Shown: positions 1 to 12,237 of the stretch, one piece after another
Position numbering within the stretch: the first letter of the stretch is position 1
Layout: each line of letters opens with the position of its first letter
DNA from: Dipetalonema caudispina
Lineage: Eukaryota > Nematoda > Chromadorea > Rhabditida > Onchocercidae
DNA: 64,000 nt
Assembly (NCBI GenBank): GCA_013365325.1
Contig: JABVXV010000135.1
Span: 90,837 to 154,836, forward strand
Direction of reading: 5' to 3'
The notes under the pieces: model-generated
The model's input: only the letters and a program-made list of their open reading frames with translations
The model's database searches: none
Told to the model about the DNA's origin: nothing
Made by a program: the position numbers and the translations under genes

Positions 1-748
1 TAAAATTTAAATATTAGCAAAATTATAATTGAAAATTTCCTAGGTCATATTTCGTAATTCAAATTTACGTAATAAAAAATCAATTAGCAACAACTGCATG
101 CTATAAAAGAGAAGGGAAATGCAAAATATATCCCCACATTTTCTTCCATGTAACATTCAAATATTCAGTATCAAAATGGATGAAATTCTATAAAAGATAT
201 GTTAAAATAGAAAAGAAATTTTTTTTACTTTTCACTTACTTTTTCAGATTTAATTAGAAAAGTGCATTTTGTAATGATGAAAAATGATGAAATACTCGAA
301 CATATCCAGTATAATACTGAACATTTCGCATTTATAAGATTGCATTAGTAATGAATGTAATATAAATATTATTAAGAAATGAAGCTCAGCGACAAAAAGA
401 TGAAGAGAAAAAGTTGAATAAAAAGTGCTATATGTGAAATGTGTTTTCAACTGAAATAAGTTGCTGATAATTCAGGAAAGCTCACAAACTACGGGCAATC
501 GCTGTGGTAAGCTGTAACAATAGCAGTAAACAAAGTCAACAGCAGTCAGTAGTAGCAGTAGTACTACTTGCAATTGCAATAATAATGGTAGTGAGTAAAA
601 TTATGATAAGTAAGGGAATCCAAGAAAGGATACAAAAAAATATCAGAGATCGTAACTGAATATAAAATGATCAACTCATACTAACATACTAAATCAAAGG
701 AAAACTTCACTGGTAATGCTTAACAAATACAATCGTAAATAAATAAGT

Positions 749-752
<4 letters not shown>

Positions 753-791
<39 letters not shown>
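753..791. repeat. (AT)n microsatellite
   Basis: Uninterrupted AT dinucleotide run of about 39 bases. Confidence 0.95.
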
Positions 792-794
<3 letters not shown>

Positions 795-1249
795 ACATAT
801 GCTTATATATTTACGCATACATATATATTACATGGGTGTGTTATATATGTATGTAAAGAGGAATAAATTTATTAGTATTTTGAAATACCTTACTCTTAAT
901 TATCACTTTTCATTTGAGCTTAAAATTACCCTTTTGATACTGCTCTTATTAAATATAATATTTATCTTGAGTAGAATAATGTCTACGGTAATCATTAGAA
1001 CTGAGAAAACGAAGGTAGAGATGGATAAGGAAAAAAGTATAGCCAAATAAGAATAACTTGAATGCTTTAAAAATAAAACGGCATAATTTCACTGAAAACT
1101 TTTTTTAGGAATGCAGAGAAAAAGAAAACAAAGATAGAAGAAATCCAAGCAAAAGTAAAAAGCAAGGGATAATAAGCTCTTCAAAACAAAGGGAAAATCT
1201 TTCAAATTTTCCCCCACCTTTAAACTTATTGAAATTTTGTAATTATATA

Positions 1250-1255
<6 letters not shown>

Positions 1256-1320
<65 letters not shown>
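1256..1320. repeat. (TA)n microsatellite
   Basis: Uninterrupted TA run of about 65 bases, the longest dinucleotide array in the window. Confidence 0.95.
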
Positions 1321-1321
<1 letters not shown>

Positions 1322-4300
1322 CAATAACCATCCATCTAAAGATGCTAATCTTAAGCTATCGCAGAGCTTTTCAAGACATTTTAATGGAAACAATTTCATA
1401 AATTATTTGATTTGGTCCATTTTACTCAGCAGCCATTTCCATTTATTACATTTTTCATTTTCCTTGTTCAATTATTTGAAAATTTAAAAAATACTTCAAT
1501 TTTATACTTCCACAGTTACTTGATAATTTCCCATTCATTGCTATCGTCATCTTGCACGTACAGCAATTTTTAATATGCTTAATTTATTTTACAGCATAGT
1601 AGAAGGAATAAGTGAAAAACGACTTAATATTGGGCTTATTTTAATATCAATTAGATAGATGGGTAGCAATCTGTAAGTACTTATGATATCGTTAAGATTG
1701 AATGACCCGAAAGAAACTGCTATCGATCTATTTGCTAAATTAAATTTAACAAAAAATTTTATTTCTTTGTTTCCAAGATATTCAAAAATCATTCATCATT
1801 TTGAAGTTATTCATGTGAATTTCATCGATGAAAAAATATGTATGCAATTAATTGAATCAAAGTTCAGAAGACAAAATGCCGGTGTAAAATAAATCAAATT
1901 CAAAAGTGAACACTGAACAATTACGAAACCAAACATTAACAGCTGGCGATCATTAAATGTAGTTCTTTACCTTTCTTTCACAATCCCTGTTTAGTCTTCA
2001 ACATTTCTAAGAAATAAACAAATTTTATTCCTCTTTTTCTCGAAAACTTCCTAATGCCTTACATTCATCTCTAAGAGTATTCCTGAGACTACTATACCTG
2101 AGCATACGGTAAACAACCCAGTATTACCCAAAAACTGAATAATAAAATATAAAATGACTGTATCATACATGACAACAAGAATGGACGTTCTATCAAAATT
2201 TGTAAGCTATCGAATGAGTATTTCAAAAACAAAAAAAAAAAAAAATACTTTATTATCCTTAGATAAAATAATTCGAAAGCCTCAAATTTCCCATTCAATT
2301 TCACGAGTTTCAAACAATTTCACATATCCCATTACTTAGTTAACGAAAATTTCTAACTAACTTTACCATAGTAACTCACTTTTCTTTTATATTTTTTTGG
2401 AAATCTCATTTAATTGTAATAAAATTTTGCATGGTGAGATAAAACTTTTCGATTACTTTATTTAATTAACTTCACTCATCCACTTTTTCTTTCAAAATTT
2501 GCATTTAGTTCTAAAATTCCCAATTGATTTCAGCTAGTGAAAATTAACTCCAACCAAAATTTCGCAAATGTTTATTATTTGTTAAACGAATTGCCAGGCT
2601 AATCTCTTTCTTTCTTTTTTTTTTTGCCTCAAATATCACTTAAAGTATAAGCAAATATAGTGATAAGTTAAAACAGAATAATGATTGCTTAAAGTATAAA
2701 ATATTGATGAAAATAATCCCATAATACCTAACGAAATATAGTATAACAATTTGAGACGGGTGAGAGAAGAAGGAGGAAGGAATAAGAAGAAATACTCTGA
2801 AGAATTCGAAAAGCAATATTCATAACATCAGCAATTATTTATTGCTGATAAAATTTTTTTTAACTTCATCATTGCTAACTTACCAAAAAAAAAAAAATGT
2901 AAACGACCAAAATTTAGACTAATTAACTCAAATTGATAGTGGCATTTAATGAGTGAACTCGAGATGCTAATCGGATTCGACTACAATATAAATACAATCT
3001 GCTCTACGACGTTAAACAAATATTTACTCATATTTGCAAAATATTAAAGATTCATAAAGAGCAACTGAGCAAAGAAGTGTTGAACAGGTTAGCATTTTGC
3101 ATTAAAAAATAAACAATCAAAAACTGCTGCTAATTAAATATCGCTATTTAAAATAGATATCACTACTCAAATATCATTACAATAGCATATCACTACTTAA
3201 GATGTAATATCCATTATATTATATTAAACTTCTCAAATTATAAGATTTGGCTACATATAATAATGGCAATTTTCTTTTTCTCCTTAAAACTAATAAATTA
3301 TTGTAATTATTTGGATACAATTGCAATAATCAGTGATGGATGATCTGATGTGTATAAATTGAATAAACATTATTGAATAAATAAAAAAAGAAAGCGAATT
3401 TTCAAAGCATTATTAAAATTTGCATAAAATATAAGCAACAGAAAACCAACATTTATCGCAGTAGGCATTCAATATGCCTTATTTCCACACCTGAAAGCCG
3501 TCCTACTGTATCTTATTCATTCCATATTTTTATGCTTTGATAAACATCCGCTGTTTGATAAATGCCAAAATATCCTAACTTCTTCAAATTTGGACTTAAT
3601 CACAGTTGATAAACTTATCATTAAACTCATTCTATCAAATCATATTCTTGAAAATGATTAGGAAAGCAATTGAATTCCGGATTCTTTTTCATTTCTACGG
3701 TTCCGTTCTATTTTTCCCCTTTATTCATGGCTCTTCTAATGAAATTTTGTTCAGTTGTTCAAATGATACTTATTTAGCTGGTCCTGAATGAATCATCTAC
3801 TCCAAGTAAATATCCAGGACAAACCGTTATCAGTGATAAAATTAAATTGTTATTTATAATACTTCACCAATAACAGGTCCTTTTTACAGTCATACTAAAC
3901 ATTATTCTCCTTTTCATTTAAACAACAATAATATGTTATTACCTATCATTTCCTTCCTAAGCTTTCATTTTTGCATACGGTAATATCATTATTTCAATCT
4001 TTCATTTTTTCCTTCATTAGAAGTGGTATAAAATTACCATAAGATCTAATTCTCAATTTCCCTTACAATAACTTCACGAGTTTAAGTAAATCTCACTTTT
4101 TTCATTTATCGCTTCTAAAATTACAGGAAAAGTGAGTGGATGCAGAATTTCATCCAATCATTATTATGGATAAAATTGCGATGTACAGAAAATGAATATC
4201 GAATATTGGAATCTGTACAAGGGCTTATATAATTTACACCATTATCTCCAAATGATAGATTACAGAAACATTATTAATTTTCAGAGCAATAGCGCTTAAT

Positions 4301-6410
4301 AGCTAGTTGATATAATACTACTTACAAGAATGATATAATATAATATTATCATTTCTATCTCAAAATGAAATATATATTAGCATTATTATAAAACTTTTTC
4401 AGATTTTTTCTTTCTTTCGCTATAAAGCTTAGAGATTACAATTTTTTTCTGCACAAAATATTTAAAATGAAAAAAAAACTTATTAACCAACTGTTTTTTT
4501 TTTTTTTTACTAATATAAATTTCAAAATTACTAGAGATAAACTGTAACAAATAAAATAAAATCTGTAATGAATTTGTGACACAAAACTTGGCAACAACTG
4601 TATGTTATAAAAGAAAATAGAAAACTGAAGAAAAATGTAAAATTAATTCTTTCCATTCCTTAGTTTTTCAAGGGAAAAATTCCCTGAAAAGTACATTTCA
4701 TTTTTTCCTTCTTTAATACTAGAAGAAAAAATCGTGAAATCTAATCTTAATTTTTAAAATTTTATTCACTCGACTGTTTCGCTTTCAAGAAATTTCCCTT
4801 AACTTAATTCTTCCTACAAGTTTAAAAACACCTATTGCGGTTCATCAAACACCCTTTTCCATGCAATGATCCTACTATAATGCATTATTAGAAGAATATT
4901 TTGGCGGGACTTTGAAGAAGTAATATAATTGTGCAGCTAAGCGAACCTACAGTGAAAAACTTCCACTAAGGTATTTAAATATCCATGGTTAGTGCTATTG
5001 TCAGTAATGTTTCTTTCAATATATTTATGTAAATAAATCAATAATTTCCATATTAATAAATTGACGCCACTTCCAAAACAAAAATAAAAAAAAAAAACAT
5101 CAAATTTTGCGTGTATTCCTAGAAGTAAAATAAAATTCCCGAATTCCGAAAAATTAACCTATTTATTATAACGCAAAACCTGATATTTTGAGCAAACTAC
5201 TGTGAATAAACAAACCGATGGGATGTTACGATCATGGTGTGAAGAACGTTTATGACAAAAATGTTGCAACAAGTAGGAGAATAGTCGCAATGGTGATGGC
5301 AATTTTCGTATCCTGATATGCCTCAGTGAGGCACGTTGCTTATTAGGTAATAAATTATCTTGCGAAAGCGACATCGAATTACGTGTAGAAATTTGATTAA
5401 TAACAATATCAATAAAAGCAGGCGTTATTAGTGTGAATAATAAACCTTTCTATCAGCAATCAGTAATAAAAATGAAGATACATCTCAATATAGTCAGATT
5501 AAAACAATAATCAACATTTGTTTCAACTTCATTTCCATTTCTTATTTACATTCCTCCCATAATCTCTGCTTCATTATGTTTCCAATAACAGTCAAATAAA
5601 CTTAGATAACTGCGTCCTGATGAAGCTACAAATTTTTATGTTACCATTGATATATAGAAATATAACTTCAGAATACAAACAAAGCAAGAAATTCATGAAA
5701 AGCAGAATTTTTGGATAAAAATTTGAAAATCCTAAATGATTAAAACATGTCAGATGAATAACCGGCATTTATTGTTGAAAAGAAAAGCTGCAAACAATTT
5801 ACCAACAAGACTTGGTCTCTATTGATGCTTAATCTAACTGCCATCCCAGTAAGAGCTCAACCCTGACCATGCTACTCCTTGCTAAGCTTCGCTTCATCAA
5901 ATTGGGTTTCAACCAAATTATGGAAGTGCTGATATATAGCTCAATATTATCCCATCTTCTCTTCCTCCTTAAATGATGCTCATCCCTTCCATCCAATTTT
6001 TTTTCTCCCAAAAGTAAATGTTCTCTTTTCTGGAAGGAAAAATATATCACTATACTTTTAACTCCCACAAACATTAACTTTTTTCTCTTTCCCTATCCCT
6101 TCTTTCCGATCATGTTAATACCTTCATTCTGTTTAATATCAACTATCGAATGCCCCCCGGCTAATACCGTACTTTTCCCATTATCAATTTTCATTAAGGC
6201 TCTTTTTTAAACAAATACAGATGTCTAGACGTTCAGTAAGCCTTATATAATGCAAAAGTGGGAATAAATAGAATGGAAATGAATGAATAGATGAATAAAT
6301 TAAGATGTCAATAAACAATATACTACTACTATCATTCATTTTCTCATTGTTTACCATTTATATCTCATATTTCAAAACAAATAAATAATAGATTAAGCAA
6401 ATGAATGAAT

Positions 6411-6446
6411 CAGTTAATGAATGGGTGAATGAATGAATGAATGAAT
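6411..6446. repeat. (TGAA)n tetranucleotide repeat
   Basis: About nine copies of a TGAA/ATGA tetranucleotide with one interruption (GGG). TGAA and TAAA words are also scattered over the preceding 150 bases. Confidence 0.8.
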
Positions 6447-8285
6447 ATACAAATGAAATAGAAAGCAGACCATCAACGAAGTATCTAATAGTAAAAAGAT
6501 AAGTTTAAAAAAGTGGGGTGTAATTTTTCTTATCTACAATCCTCTTCCTCCTTTTCTTTCCAACTCTCCGCTTATTTTCACATAACATTCTTTGTGAAAT
6601 GTGCAAGATAAATCCTTATTACTTTCTACTTTTTTAGTTTATTTACAAATGATAAGCATTTCCGCTTTAGTGACTTCTTATGAGATACCCAGAAAATTTG
6701 GAAATAAAGATAGGAAGAAAAGAAGAATTTTAAAGAAATGAATTTTTCGTCCTATCAAGAAAAGCTGAAACATATAAGCAGCAGTAGGAAATAGAGAAAA
6801 GGATAAAAAAAGAAAGAACAAAACTAGCCCCTTTTCAATCTAATTTTTGACTGGTTCAAGCTTTCCTTCTTCGGATATTTTTGTTTCATCCATCCGTTCA
6901 TTCATTTATCCATCAATTCACTCTTCTTTTTCTTCCATTACCTCTTTTCAAGTAGTAAAGTAGTAAATAACCGATAAACGCTGCAAGTCCTTCCTCTCAT
7001 CCACTCACATCTATCCTTCAATCGCGAAAATACTCCAAGCATATATCTAGATCCTAATGGACTCTTTCACTCTTCACTTCCCACATATCAACAGCTGTCC
7101 TAAAATAACTAACTCATGGGGCTTACCATAATACTCCATATCAAAATTCTTATTCTATCTCATTTCTTCTATTTCTTAGATTTTTCATTTTCCATTCTAC
7201 CTTTCCCACATTAATTAGTAAATTGAAATATCACTTGTATGATTAAAACACTGCACCATTCTACACAACATTTATAGGTCATAAAGCTAATAAAATAAAT
7301 AAAATAAACAAACATATACTCTTTTATTTACTCTTTTCTCTTCCCCATTTTTTCTTCGCTTCAATGCTGGATCGAATAACTGAGGGGAAACTAACTAAAC
7401 AAATGTCTCACCCAATTATGCAATTATCTCCCAAAATGGGCATATTTAAGTTATGAATTATGAATAGAAAAAGCAATAGCTACGTCTAAAATCTCAAATT
7501 CTAGAACACCGTTCCGCAGCTCTTAATCATTTTCGTTACCCACTTCAACTCTCTACAAACCGCAGTTGAGCTCTCAATCATACCAGCTCTGATCTTCAAT
7601 TCGTTCTATTCATTTTCTAATTCATATTTTTCTCTCTTTGGATGCATATATAAATGCTATATCATAAAATATCCTCAAAATTTTCATAACGTACTTATTT
7701 TTAAATGCTCTTGCCCACTGAATCGACTGTAAAACAGAAAAATCAAAAAAAGAAAAATAGGAAAAAAGAGGTACTGATAGAGTCAACAATGAAAAACTTA
7801 AAAACTCATAGTTCTATCATTTTCGAATTATCGGAAAGAGAATTTTTTTGTGTATCATCAAAGGGGAAATTCCTTTAATGAATTAAATAAATGATTTGAT
7901 AAAATGCAAAAGAAACTTCTCATCGAATTCACCTATATATGAACGTCAAAGATTATCCGAAAATTTGGAAATTATTCTTGACACCTAATCCAAAACAGAT
8001 AACAATGTATTAAATTCCGACAGAATGCAAACAAGTCAATCTGCAATCAATAATAACCTTAAAAGAAATAAACAGAATGTATACCAACATGTAGGATGAA
8101 GTTGTACTAACCTGCAATTTTTTTCTCGCTTTCACATTTAATATATTTACATGACTGTACCAGTCCACAATCTATTACTCACAATTAAATCATGTTATTT
8201 AAACAGCAGATGTGACAAAATCACTGCCCAGTAATAATGCGCAAAAAATTTGAAAAACAAAAAGCCACATATTAAAAAAACAGAC

Positions 8286-8440
8286 CTCTAAATTTTGATT
8301 ACTGATTGATGACGTACAACTACGCAGCGAATTTCTATCCTCGTTACTTGTCGGTAAACTGTCACTGTCTTTCGACGTTCGGTCCGATACCGATGTCGTG
8401 GTTGTGGCACCTGAATTTCGAGCAGATACTTGCCTCATAT
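8286..8440 (-). other. unc-73: unc-73 exon 31: Ser/Thr-rich linker after PH1
   Basis: Exon with a clear TTTTTCAG acceptor. It encodes 51 residues rich in Ser, Thr and Asn (SVSDRTSKDSDSLPTSNED), comparable in place and composition to the TRIO stretch before the SH3 domain. The donor at 8285 (GTCTGT) is weak. If it is not used, the frame runs on through a hydrophobic tail to TAA at 8199-8201. The next exon is uncertain: one candidate is 8112-8154, open in the required phase, with a fair GTTAGT donor but a pyrimidine-poor acceptor. Confidence 0.75.
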
Positions 8441-11400
8441 CTGAAAAATTTTCGTAACTAAAGATAAATTCTATGAAAAATCCAGATCGATTACTTCATT
8501 TAAAGTTTTTAAAAAACTTCTGTCAAATAATTATGATATTAATACCGAAATTAGCAGTCATCAGTCCCTGCATCAACTCTCGAATCTTCTTCACCCAATG
8601 CACTTTACATTGCTCGCTGGCTGCTTTCAACTCCGTACGCATTTCTGTATTTGGCTCGTTTCCTTGACGCAATGCAAATTTGCTCGAATCACCTTCCACA
8701 TGTTCACAAACATTGATCTCAGCCAACTGAAATCGTAAAAACAATTTTATAAAATAATGAGAATAATATGACTAAGTATTTCCAAAATCCATCATTTGGT
8801 GTACTATATTCCATAATAACGATACTATTCAACATTCAAAATTTTTAAGTGTTCGCCGATATTCCAACAGTGGCAGGTGGCAATACTGAACAATTTAACC
8901 GACAAGTCGATCCAAGTTACGGTCATCGCAAAGGAAATGAGAATTAAATGGCATAAAATTCCAGCATTTTCCTAAAATATAGTCTTCGGCCAAACAAAAT
9001 AAAACGCTTGCCATCAGATGAGTTTTGTAGGTATATTTGATTGCTCGACTTGATAATTCAGTTTTCTTCGCGAACACAACGCACAGCTCAAACAAGAAAA
9101 CTTGTCTTTCCCGCCCTTTCTTAAAGTAAGCTTTCGGGTCCCAAACGAGAAATGATTCTTGCATCACAAAATCACCAAGAACACCAAGTTTCTGGAAATA
9201 TTTTTTTAAAAACTAACAGAAAGCGACTTCCGCAATACGGAAAACATTGTAATAGCGTCCGGTGTGTCTGCGTCAGGATAGTGTTTTAGCAACACAGAAA
9301 TCAATAACCCAACAACAGAAACAGTGTTAGCCCCATAAATACATTCTCTAATCTAATTGAACTCCAATATATATCCCTACACTTCGATCTAACCTTATTA
9401 ATACCAAGCCATTAGGAAATACATCATAAATGCTAACAGTGCTCAAACAATTCACATAGAAAAATTTTCGAAAAAAAATTTACTTTGTAATTTTCAAAAT
9501 TGCCGAGATGCATAAGATCATTGGCTCGTCGTGGCACGCCAACAACTACATCATACGCCTCCTGCAACATTTATAAACAAAGATATACATTTCATTCAAC
9601 ATTGGAGAAAACAATATCTGATATTTGTCATATAAAATAACCTATTGCAAGGTTATCAAGTCTTATTTCATAATACAAATTATTACACTACCAACATCAT
9701 CTATGCAATGTCTACAAGTATAAAGTATATTTTATGATTTCAACACTTAACTACCCAATTTACTACAACATCAACCCTTTATCGGAATGATACAGTTGGA
9801 CGACAAAAACACTCAATTATCTCTTTCCGGCTCATCGACTGAACTATTACTTTGCTCTGTAACACTCTAAAAAAAATATAAAACATCTAAAAATATATTC
9901 AGGTCTAGATTTCTACACTGTTCAAAAACTGAATTTTAAAAGTTAAGCAAACATGCCCTGATTTCATCAACATTATTCTTGCAATTTTTCAGCAGTTGTT
10001 CGAGCATTAAACGATATCGTGTAATTCGTTGAACAGGTTTGATTACTAAAGATGACAAATCCTGGCTGTGTTCCAGACTGTTTTTTTCTCGAATTTCCTG
10101 AGAGAAAACAAAATGAAAATTTGAGAAAAATTTCAAATTTTAATGAAAAACCAAAATCAAAAATTTTTAGTAAAAAAAATTATTATTTGAAATAAACTTT
10201 ACTATCCAATATTCCTACGATTGCTAATTTCCATTCTAATCTTGAATAATGAAGAAAGGTACACCCGCCTCTACATGTTGAAATGTTGCTGTTTCACAAT
10301 AAAATTTAATAGCAAATAGCAAATTCCCTGATTTATTTCAATAAAATGTATCTATAGATAGTAGTCATCTTATTAAATCCGTCCGGATTTAATTTTTCTT
10401 TTCCACCAACTAGTGATTCATTCATTCGTTTCAGTAGTATAACCCACAACGTGGTGAACATCAAGATTTCACTGAAGCTGATATTATTGACACATCAAGC
10501 AAAAGAAACGCAAAAACAATACTCTATTTTGAAAAAATTGCATGAAAATCACACTAACAGAAAAGAACTGCATTGCTTCCGGCAATGCAATAATATAATT
10601 ATTTTGTTCTTTGTTAACACAGTATTCCGTATATAATGTATTTAGCATTTCAACGGAAAATATGAAACAGTAGCCCACATCTTCTGGATCATTTTCGTGT
10701 TTGATCAATTCTGGCAGGAAGACTCTAAAAATATTTGAAAAATCTGAAAAGCTTAAATAGAGAACAACTACAATGTAATATTTCTTGCATAAAACAACCA
10801 TTTGATAAAAGATTATACAACTATGGTGAAATGAAGCGTTACATTCCACAACTCAAAATGTTGCGAAGCATAAGTTCAATAACTGATAAATCTTCTTTAA
10901 TCAATAACAAACATTATGATTTATCTATCCAAAGCGATGGATAAATTACTTTTTATTCAGTGCGACGAATATAGCATATGTTTTTCTATGCTCAGAAACA
11001 TTTTTTAAATTAACAGCAAGAGCCATGCGCAATTTTCTCTATATTCTGGATAGCGGATAAAGCAGTTTAATAAATCAATGGTAATGAGTTTCAGTTGACA
11101 ATTATTTTGCTTTCTAAACTGGAAAAAATACTTTTTATTTGTTGAAAGGCTGAAAAAAGAAACTTACTCATTATGAAATTTATACAGTTGTTCAATATTG
11201 CTGAAGATTTCCTTCTCTTTATCTCGGATTGCAAGGGGTAATGCATCTTTTGCTGCACGATATGCTGTTAGGTAATATTTGATACATTTATACAAATCTT
11301 CGATATAATCTTTTTCAGATTTGATTAATTCCATCATTGGTTCCCTAAAATGACAAACAAAAGATACTAAGAATAGTAGACCAGGATAATCACTGACATA

Positions 11401-12197
11401 CGTGAAATTCCAAAACTTATATCGAATATACATGAAATTTGGAAAGGATATCTCTATTAGTATGAAATGTCAAAACAAGTTTTGACATTTAAACAAACAC
11501 AGAGCTAACAAATGAACTGTTCTTCAATCAAACGCAACTTTTGATAACTTACTTCATCTTACGTTTTTCTTCATTAGCTAATCGTTCCACCTCAATTTTT
11601 GCTTCAATATTCGAATCACTTTTTCTATCCAAAGAAAATTCATCCTTCTGCAAACAATCATGGTCTCGCTGATATAATTTTTTTAGTATGTCCTACTTTA
11701 TAATTATAGAAATTGCTGAAAATTTACACAAGAAAGATAAAAATAAGTAGCTGTACATATATTTCGATTAACGAACCGCTTTATTTACATCCAATTTTCG
11801 TCCGAGTGCTCCAGAGAGTAAGTTTTCATAGTCAGCAAGGCGCATGGAAAAATGCTCATAGCTTGATCGAACATCAAACATTTTTCGTTCAATAGCATTA
11901 CAATGATGATCAAGTGTGGACAGGAATTTCTCAGCTAGTTCAAGCATCATTCGGACTTTCAACCTTTTTTGCTGAATAAAAAAAGGGAAAAAAAAAACGT
12001 GAACTCCGAAATGAATCTTTATAATTAATTCTATCAGACAGCTTCAACCAATAACTTTGAATACCAGCTCAAGCAACATCATTTTACCGATTTCAGAATC
12101 CTACCTTTATTTCTTTCCAACTTTAGTATTTCATCTAACGTTAATATACCACTTATTTACATATTTATAGTAAAGCATATAACATATTTATTGCACA

Positions 12198-12237
<40 letters not shown>

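Larger units (their letters stand above)
1..8100. other. No recognised gene; probable unc-73 intron or alternative-promoter region
   Basis: AT-rich sequence with long A and T runs and two TA microsatellites. No exon for the expected SH3, second DH or second PH domain of UNC-73 was recognised on the minus strand, and no other family was recognised on either strand. The only stretch with less AT-biased, exon-like composition is about 5190-5374 on the minus strand (see findings). Either a very long intron separates the two GEF halves, or the isoform made here ends near 8199. Confidence 0.5.

Noticed and set aside
485..620. Plus-strand segment with an acceptor-like CAG and a donor-like GTAAGC followed by AGT/GTA triplets
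   Set aside because: The 31-base candidate exon has no partner exon and leads to early stops; no homology was seen on either strand.
1089..1331. Tyr/Ile-repeat frame near 1.2 kb
   Set aside because: It is the translation of the TA microsatellite.
5829..6074. 81-codon minus-strand frame in the left region
   Set aside because: No motif, no splice context that links it to unc-73, and a composition like the surrounding intron.
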